NCBI GenBank assembly: GCA_945898215.1
Contig: CAMDHY010000005.1
Location: forward strand, 19,883-83,882
DNA: 64,000 nucleotides
Direction: 5' to 3'
DNA from: Pseudoxanthobacter soli DSM 19599
Lineage (GTDB): Bacteria; Pseudomonadota; Alphaproteobacteria; Rhizobiales; Segnochrobactraceae
The notes beneath the pieces were generated by a model. That model worked only from the letters and a program-made list of their open reading frames with translations. It was not told the origin of the DNA and ran no database searches. Positions 59,012 to 64,000 of this stretch are shown one piece after another (the stretch's first letter is position 1; every line of letters starts with the position of its first letter). The position numbers and the translations under genes were made by a program.

Positions 59012-59461
59012 GTGACCGAGGTGCTGTTCTACCATCTCGACCGGCAGCCGCTGGAGCGCGTGCTGCCGGCCCTGCTCGAGAAATGTCTCGAGCGGGGCTG
59101 GCGCACGGTGGTGCAGGCGGGCTCCGTCGAGCGCCGCGACGCGCTCGATGCGCACCTGTGGACCTATGCCGACGACGCCTTCCTGCCGCACGGCACGGCC
59201 CGCGACGGGCCGGGCGACCTGCAGCCGGTGTTCCTGACGGACGGGCACGACACCCCGAACGGCGCCACCGTGCGGTTCCTGGTCGACGGCGCCGAGCCCG
59301 GCGACTTCGCCCCCTTCGAGCGGGTGGTCTACCTGTTCGACGGCGGCGACGAGGAGGCGCTGGCGGAGGCGCGGCTGCGCTGGAAACAGGCGAAGGCCGA
59401 GGGCTACGCGGTGACCTACTGGAAGCAGTCGTCGTCCGGCCGCTGGGAGAAGGCGGCGTGA
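59012..59461 (+). CDS. holC: DNA polymerase III subunit chi
   Basis: A clamp-loader accessory protein linking the polymerase to SSB (149 residues). The pattern V-L-F-Y-H-L, [14 protein letters not shown]-x-H-L-W-T-Y-x-D-D-x-F-L-P-H-G and W-K-Q-A-K-A-E-G-Y is typical of alphaproteobacterial chi. It uses a GTG start at 59012 preceded by GGAGG. Its stop overlaps the next gene's GTG. In relatives holC lies just after pepA; here the propeller gene intervenes. Confidence 0.92.
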   Translation: MTEVLFYHLDRQPLERVLPALLEKCLERGWRTVVQAGSVERRDALDAHLWTYADDAFLPHGTARDGPGDLQPVFLTDGHDTPNGATVRFLVDGAEPGDFAPFERVVYLFDGGDEEALAEARLRWKQAKAEGYAVTYWKQSSSGRWEKAA

Positions 59462-59895
59462 GCCGGCCGTCCCGCCCCGACCGCGCCGGCTTCCATCGCT
59501 TCGCCACCATCCAGACGCGGTGGGAGGACAACGACGTCTATGGCCACGTCAACAACGTCGTCTACTACTCGTTCTTCGACACCGCGGTGAACCGCTACCT
59601 GATCGAGGCCGGAGCCCTCGACATCGAGGCCGGCGCCGTCATCGGCCTCGTGGTCGAGACGCAGTGCCGCTACCACGCGCCGCTCGCCTTTCCCGACGTC
59701 CTCGATGTGGGCATCCGCGTCGCCCGCATCGGCACCTCCTCGGTGCGCTACGAGGTCGGCGTGTTCCGGCAGGGCGGCGAGGACGCGGCGGCCGCCGACG
59801 GCCACTTCGTGCACGTCTACGTCGACCGCAACACGCGCCGCCCGGTGCCGCTGCCGGCCGCCCTCCGCGCCGCCCTCGACGCCATCCACGTCTGA
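59458..59895 (+). CDS. acyl-CoA thioesterase (hot-dog fold)
   Basis: A 145-residue hot-dog-fold thioesterase of the 4-hydroxybenzoyl-CoA thioesterase/YbgC type. The active-site segment reads [13 protein letters not shown] (residues 21-33), giving the conserved Asp and His/Asn. The C-terminal [17 protein letters not shown] matches. The GTG start overlaps the holC stop (GTGA), indicating coupling. The substrate is unknown. It converges on mgtE with a 4-base gap. Confidence 0.9.
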   Translation: MSRPSRPDRAGFHRFATIQTRWEDNDVYGHVNNVVYYSFFDTAVNRYLIEAGALDIEAGAVIGLVVETQCRYHAPLAFPDVLDVGIRVARIGTSSVRYEVGVFRQGGEDAAAADGHFVHVYVDRNTRRPVPLPAALRAALDAIHV

Positions 59896-59899
59896 GCCG

Positions 59900-61306
59900 C
59901 TACCAGAGGCCGAACCACCAGGCGGCGATCCCGAGGAACAGCGAGAAGCCGACGACGTCGGTCACCGTCGTCAGAAACACGCCGGAGGCGACCGCAGGGT
60001 CGATCTTGCGGGCGTTCAGCGTCAGCGGAATGAGCACGCCGAACAGGCCGGCGACGACGATGTTGCCGACGAGGGCCGCGGCGATGACGCAGCCGAGCTC
60101 CCAGTTGAGAAACCATGCGCCGGCGACGCCGCCGACCAGCGCCGCCAGGACAACGCCGTTGAGGAGCCCGACGAGAAGCTCGCGGCGGATGATCCGGCCG
60201 GCGTTGCGGCGGCTGATCTCGCGGGTGGCGAGCGCGCGCACGGTCACGGTCATCGCCTGAGTGCCGGCGTTGCCGCCCATCGAGGCGACGATCGGCATCA
60301 GCACGGCGAGCGCCACCATTTGCTCGATGGTGCCGTCGAAAATGCCGATGACGGACGCAGCCAGGAACGCCGTGACGGTGTTCACCATCAGCCAGGGCAG
60401 GCGGCTGCGCGCGGTATAGGCGACGGTATCGGAGAGTTCCTCGTCGCCGACGCCGGCCATGGCGCGGATGTCCTCCTCGGCCTCCTCCTCGATGACGTCG
60501 ACGATGTCGTCGACCGTCAGCATGCCGACGAGCCGCTCGGCTTCGTCGACCACGGCCACCGAGACGAGATTGTAGCGCTTGAACAGCCGCGCCACGTCCT
60601 CCTGGTCGTCGGTGGCGCGGACGATCTGCTGTTCCTCGTGCATCACCTCAGAGATCTTCGTCGGCCGCTTCGCCTTCAGCAGGCGATCGAGGGGCACGGT
60701 TCCGATCAGCCGGAACGTCGGATCGACCACGAAGATCTCGTAGAACGTCTCCGGCAGGTCGTCGTCCTCGCGCAGGAAGTCGATCGTCTGGCCGACCGTC
60801 CAGAACGGCGGCACCGCGACGAAGTCGGTCTGCATCCGCCGTCCAGCGGTCTCCTCGGGATAGTCGAGCGCGCGGGCGAGGCGGAGCCGCTCCGGCACCG
60901 ACATCTGTTCGAGGATCGCCTGCTTGTCCTCTTCATCGAGGTCTTCGAGCAGGTAGACGGCGTCGTCCGAATCGAGGTCGCGCACGCCGTCGGCGACGAC
61001 CTGCGGCGACAGCGCCTCGAGGAGGCGCACGCGCACCGTCTCGTCGATCTCGGTGAGCGCGGTGAAGTCGAAGTCATCGCCGAGCAGCCGGACGAGTTGC
61101 GGCTGTTCTTCAGGCGAGAGGACGCCGAGAAGTTCGCCGAGGTCGGCTTCGTGCAGATCGCCGGCGAGGTAACGAAGCCGCTCGACGTCGGACGCCTCGA
61201 TCGCGTCCTCGACGGCGGCGACGAATCGCGGATCGAGCCCGCCCTCGGCGTCGCGCACCGGCAGGTCCGTCTCGGGCTCAACGAAGGGGGCGTCGTGTTC
61301 GGACAT
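59900..61306 (-). CDS. mgtE: magnesium transporter MgtE
   Basis: A Mg2+ channel/transporter gated by intracellular Mg2+ (468 residues). It has an acidic helical N domain (about 25-130, [10 protein letters not shown]), a CBS pair (about 135-262) and a connecting plug helix. Five TM helices follow, with the signature [14 protein letters not shown] and the late D-V-V-G-F helix that lines the pore. The ATG at 61306 is preferred over an upstream start at 61339. I see no Mg2+ riboswitch in the short upstream gap. Confidence 0.95.
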   Translation of the reverse strand: MSEHDAPFVEPETDLPVRDAEGGLDPRFVAAVEDAIEASDVERLRYLAGDLHEADLGELLGVLSPEEQPQLVRLLGDDFDFTALTEIDETVRVRLLEALSPQVVADGVRDLDSDDAVYLLEDLDEEDKQAILEQMSVPERLRLARALDYPEETAGRRMQTDFVAVPPFWTVGQTIDFLREDDDLPETFYEIFVVDPTFRLIGTVPLDRLLKAKRPTKISEVMHEEQQIVRATDDQEDVARLFKRYNLVSVAVVDEAERLVGMLTVDDIVDVIEEEAEEDIRAMAGVGDEELSDTVAYTARSRLPWLMVNTVTAFLAASVIGIFDGTIEQMVALAVLMPIVASMGGNAGTQAMTVTVRALATREISRRNAGRIIRRELLVGLLNGVVLAALVGGVAGAWFLNWELGCVIAAALVGNIVVAGLFGVLIPLTLNARKIDPAVASGVFLTTVTDVVGFSLFLGIAAWWFGLW

Positions 61307-61390
61307 GGGAGGCTTCCGCGGGCGCCGGTTCGCCTGCATAAAGGCTTACGGGCCCGCGCGATACCGCCCGTCGCGCCGCCCCTCGTGGCG

Positions 61391-62401
61391 TCAGGTCAAG
61401 GGCGCCGCGATGGGCGGGATCGCGTAGCGCCGGCGCAATTCGTCGAGATCGACCGGCGCCGCCGCCCAGAAGTCCCAGCCCGGCGCGAACAGGTCGACGT
61501 TGATCGCCGCTCCCCGCTGCCAGGCATCGAAGAAGGGTGCCGGATGCAGCCCGCCGATCGCTGATTTTGCAACGTCGTTGAACTTGATGTTCAGGTGCCA
61601 GCTAAAGATCACCGGCAGCACGTGCGCGGCCATTGCGTTGCGCGGATGCATCGACGCCGTGAAGGTCGAGGTCAGGATCTCGCCGGCCGGCTTGGTATCG
61701 TAGCCCGCCAGCACATGGGCCGAATCGTGCGGAACGCTGAACTCGGCGTTGAGCCCGTTCGGCTCGCCGGGGAAGTTGTAGCCGTTCTCGCGGAAGTGCG
61801 TGAAGAAGCGATGGCCGAAGGTCGTCTCCGGCAGGTGCTCGAGCGCCAGGAACCGCGCCGCGAGCGCCGGATTGGCGTCTTCGCCGCGATAGGGCAGGGC
61901 CCAGGCGCCGACGTCGTTGGTGGTGTCGCCCGTCCACGGCTTGCCGGTGACGCTTTCCATGTTCTCGCGCACCATGTGCGCCATCGCCTCCTTCAGGTGG
62001 CCGTGCGCGGCCTCGGCGAGATCGGCGACATAGTCCTCGTGGATGTCGAGGGCGGCGGCGAGGCCCACCACTGCCTCGAGCTTCAGTGCATCGAGCACGC
62101 CGTCGACCAGCGCCATCACCGTGGCGAGACGCACCGCTTCGCTCGCGACCTCCGACCCGGGGGTGAGGACGGCGGCGACCTCGGCCGCCGTCGGGGACCG
62201 GAGGGTTTCGTAGTCGGGCTGCGGAGCGTCGAGCATGATCGTCGCCGCCGCCGCGATGGTGGTGCGATCGACCTCGGTCGCCACGCCAGGACCGTGGGTC
62301 GTCGCGATCCCCTTCAGGATGCCCAGGATCACGGTCTTCTGTTCGCTCGTCGCCGTCACACGCACGGTCGGTCCTCCCCCGAAACGGACTGTCTGCCGCA
62401 T
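61391..62401 (-). CDS. TerB-like / Coq4-like two-domain protein
   Basis: A 336-residue soluble protein. Residues about 20-150 are helical and resemble the TerB/DjlA fold, with A-V-R-L-A-T-V-M-A-L-V-D-G-V-L-D then A-A-L-D-I. The C-terminal half resembles Coq4: it contains H225-D226-S-A-H229 followed by exactly eleven residues and Glu241, the H-D-x-x-H-x11-E metal motif of Coq4, and ends with a D-L-D-E-L-R-R-R-Y-A-I-P-P tail like that family. Coq4 acts in ubiquinone synthesis, but whether this protein does is inference. The start is uncertain: a TTG at 62449 is also possible. Confidence 0.7.
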   Translation of the reverse strand: MRQTVRFGGGPTVRVTATSEQKTVILGILKGIATTHGPGVATEVDRTTIAAAATIMLDAPQPDYETLRSPTAAEVAAVLTPGSEVASEAVRLATVMALVDGVLDALKLEAVVGLAAALDIHEDYVADLAEAAHGHLKEAMAHMVRENMESVTGKPWTGDTTNDVGAWALPYRGEDANPALAARFLALEHLPETTFGHRFFTHFRENGYNFPGEPNGLNAEFSVPHDSAHVLAGYDTKPAGEILTSTFTASMHPRNAMAAHVLPVIFSWHLNIKFNDVAKSAIGGLHPAPFFDAWQRGAAINVDLFAPGWDFWAAAPVDLDELRRRYAIPPIAAPLT

Positions 62402-62522
62402 CGATGATGCCGTGGCGAGGCCGGCCTGAAAACCACTCGCGTCGCCCAACGCGCGGCCATGCTTTCGACGTCGGCCGCGTCTAGTCAGTGCCTGCGGTTT
62501 GTGGCCGCCTCGGGGAGCGATG

Positions 62523-63593
62523 ATGACTGGACCGCGCCGCCTTTGTCCTGGTCTCGCGATGCTCTGCCTCCTCTGCCTCGTCGTCTCGGGCGCCGGCTGG
62601 CCGGGGACCGGCGACGCGCGCGCAGCCGACGGGTCGCAGCCGAAGATGGTCGACCTGGTGTGCGCGAAGGCGCGTGACCTGTCGGCCTACCGCAGCAAGA
62701 GCCTGGCTTTGCTCGTGCCCGGGACGGACGGCTTCCTGTTCCGCAGCCGCATCGACATGCGCGACTACGGCCCCCTGAAGAGCGGGCCGAAGAAGGAACT
62801 CCTGAAGGTCGTCGCCGCCCTGCGCGAGCGCGGCACGGAGATCGTGCTCGTCGTGCCGCCGCCGCGACCGGTCGCCGACCGGTCCCGCCTGATCGAGGCG
62901 GAGGCCGCGGCGCAGGGCTACGACGTCGCCGCCGCTGAGGCGGGCTACACGGCGATGCTCGCGGACCTGCGGGCGGACGGCGTCCTCGTCGCCGACGTCC
63001 TCGGCCACGCCCGCGCGCACCTCGGCGCCGACGAGCCGTTCTATCTGCGCCGTGACATCCACTGGTCGTCCGACGGTGCCCGCATCGCCGCCGAGGCGGC
63101 GGCGGAGACCATCGCCGCGCTGCCGCTCGCGGCCGCCCTCGACCGAGCCGCTTTCACGACGGCGACGCGGGACGTGGGCGACGCCGACGAGAAGCTCGGC
63201 GAGGCGCTGGAGACGCTCTGCGATGTGACGGTCCCGCCCGAGCAGGAGACGTTCTACCGCACCACCGAGGCCGACGCCGAGGCGGGCCTGTTCGGCGAAC
63301 GCGCGCCGCAGGTGGTCCTCGTCGGCACGAGCTTCAGCCACCGCGGCGACGACGATCCGAACTTCTCGGGCTTCCTGCAGCAGGCGCTGTCGACGAGCGT
63401 CCTCAACGCCTCGGAGGAGGGCGGCGGCTTCGAGGGCTCGATGGCTGCCTACCTGCGCTCGGACACCTTCCGTGAGGCGCCGCCGAGGGTGATCGTCTGG
63501 GAGTTCCCGCCTTACGAGCGCCCCGATGTCGACGACGGCAAGCCCGTGCGCATCGTCCGCTCGGCCTTGAAGAAGGCCCTCGCCGGAGACTGA
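62523..63593 (+). CDS. AlgX/AlgJ-like SGNH acetyltransferase-type protein
   Basis: A 356-residue exported protein resembling the SGNH-like domain of alginate O-acetyltransferases AlgX/AlgJ. A signal peptide (about 1-34) is followed by G-T-D-G-F-L-F, an early family motif. The probable catalytic residues are Asp178 and His180 in D-I-H-W and Ser270 in V-G-T-S-F-S, close to the Asp174/His176/Ser269 triad of Pseudomonas AlgX. F-S-G-F-L-Q-Q-A-L also matches. No membrane O-acyltransferase or polysaccharide genes are nearby. The second of two tandem ATGs is chosen from the GGGGAG spacing. Confidence 0.82.
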   Translation: MTGPRRLCPGLAMLCLLCLVVSGAGWPGTGDARAADGSQPKMVDLVCAKARDLSAYRSKSLALLVPGTDGFLFRSRIDMRDYGPLKSGPKKELLKVVAALRERGTEIVLVVPPPRPVADRSRLIEAEAAAQGYDVAAAEAGYTAMLADLRADGVLVADVLGHARAHLGADEPFYLRRDIHWSSDGARIAAEAAAETIAALPLAAALDRAAFTTATRDVGDADEKLGEALETLCDVTVPPEQETFYRTTEADAEAGLFGERAPQVVLVGTSFSHRGDDDPNFSGFLQQALSTSVLNASEEGGGFEGSMAAYLRSDTFREAPPRVIVWEFPPYERPDVDDGKPVRIVRSALKKALAGD

Positions 63594-63615
63594 GGCCGCC
63601 TCCCCGGATCGGCCG

Positions 63616-63912
63616 TCAGGCGTTTCCGCCCTGGCCGGCCAGCGCTTCCATGGTCAGGCGGCGCCGGATCTCGTCCTGGCGCTCCCGCACCATTCCGGGA
63701 ATGAGGAAGGCGTCGACCAGGAGCCAGATGAAGCCGATGACGATGAAGAACGTCAGGATCTGCAGGATCGCCGATCCCGGGCGACGCAGATAGAAGCGAT
63801 GAGCGGACAACAGCCCGAGGAAGAACCACATCAGGTAGGCGACGGCTTGGCTCGGGCCGTCGTTACTGACCCGCATCTCGATCAGAGTGCGGTCCTGCAC
63901 CGTGAGTCCCAT
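63616..63912 (-). CDS. TM2 domain-containing membrane protein
   Basis: A 98-residue protein with two hydrophobic segments separated by a short loop. The TM2 pattern is seen as A-Y-L-M-W-F-F-L-G-L-L-S-A-H-R-F-Y-L split across residues 25-42, then I-L-Q-I-L-T-F, I-G-F-I-W-L-L-V-D-A-F-L-I-P-G. A charged amphipathic C-terminus follows. The family function is unknown. The ATG at 63912 follows AGGGGGAT. It converges on the AlgX-like gene; the last 88 bases of the window hold nothing recognisable. Confidence 0.88.
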   Translation of the reverse strand: MGLTVQDRTLIEMRVSNDGPSQAVAYLMWFFLGLLSAHRFYLRRPGSAILQILTFFIVIGFIWLLVDAFLIPGMVRERQDEIRRRLTMEALAGQGGNA

Positions 63913-64000
63913 CGATCTATCCCCCTGCCGGCCGATAGGCCCCGCCATCCGAAACTAGGTCGAAACCGGGGCGCCCGCCACGCGCGCGCGGGCGCAAAGA

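Overview
This window looks like ordinary, densely packed chromosome of a high-GC alphaproteobacterium, most likely of the order Hyphomicrobiales (Rhizobiales). The evidence is the strong G/C bias at third codon positions, the gene order rpsF-rpsR-rplI / dnaB-alr-radA-cvpA-purF, the run fabD-fabG-acpP-fabF-mltG-yicC-gmk next to rsmA-surA-lptD-lptG-lptF and pepA / holC, an Atu4866-type small protein, and a FixK/FNR-type operator. No rRNA, CRISPR array, prophage, transposase or plasmid function was found, and there is one tRNA gene.

Layout. Positions 1-5500 hold a tiny possible membrane peptide, a PhoD phosphatase, an alpha/beta hydrolase, tRNA-Gln(CUG), and the coupled pair Ppx/GppA phosphatase and rlmE. 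Positions 5500-13600 hold an MFS exporter, an inverted pair of palindromic repeats, then guaB, a MAPEG protein, an RsmB-type methyltransferase, a DUF4424 protein and guaA. Positions 13600-21100 are the most accessory-looking part. They contain two LysR-centred groups of small oxidoreductase, hydrolase and CMD-family genes (ene-reductase, AhpD-like protein, alpha/beta hydrolase, PNPOx-like protein, DUF1348), the second of which carries an internally deleted short-chain dehydrogenase. Positions 21000-28000 hold a P2-type cation ATPase behind a perfect TTGAT-N4-ATCAA box, an IlvD/Edd sugar-acid dehydratase, a secreted unknown, an L,D-transpeptidase and NnrU.

Positions 28000-42000 are conserved core: a YfgM-like TPR protein, bamB and der facing a block on the minus strand (rpsF-rpsR-rplI-cfa-dnaB-alr-radA-cvpA-purF-SDR). 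Positions 42000-48700 hold fatty-acid synthesis, mltG, yicC and gmk. Positions 48700-55400 (minus strand) hold rsmA, surA and the LPS-export genes lptD, lptG and lptF. Positions 55600-64000 hold pepA, a secreted beta-propeller protein, holC, a thioesterase, mgtE, a TerB-like/Coq4-like protein, an orphan AlgX/AlgJ-like protein and a TM2 protein.

Genes that work together: guaB and guaA make GMP and gmk phosphorylates it. fabD, fabG, acpP and fabF form the elongation core of fatty-acid synthesis. bamB, surA and lptD/F/G serve outer-membrane biogenesis. alr, mltG and the L,D-transpeptidase act on peptidoglycan. I found no obvious large undescribed system. The best leads are small: the TerB-like/Coq4-like fusion, the FixK-controlled ATPase, the decayed dehydrogenase beside its regulator, the paired palindromic repeats before guaB, and empty slots in conserved operons where pdxA and a DUF2232 gene would be expected.
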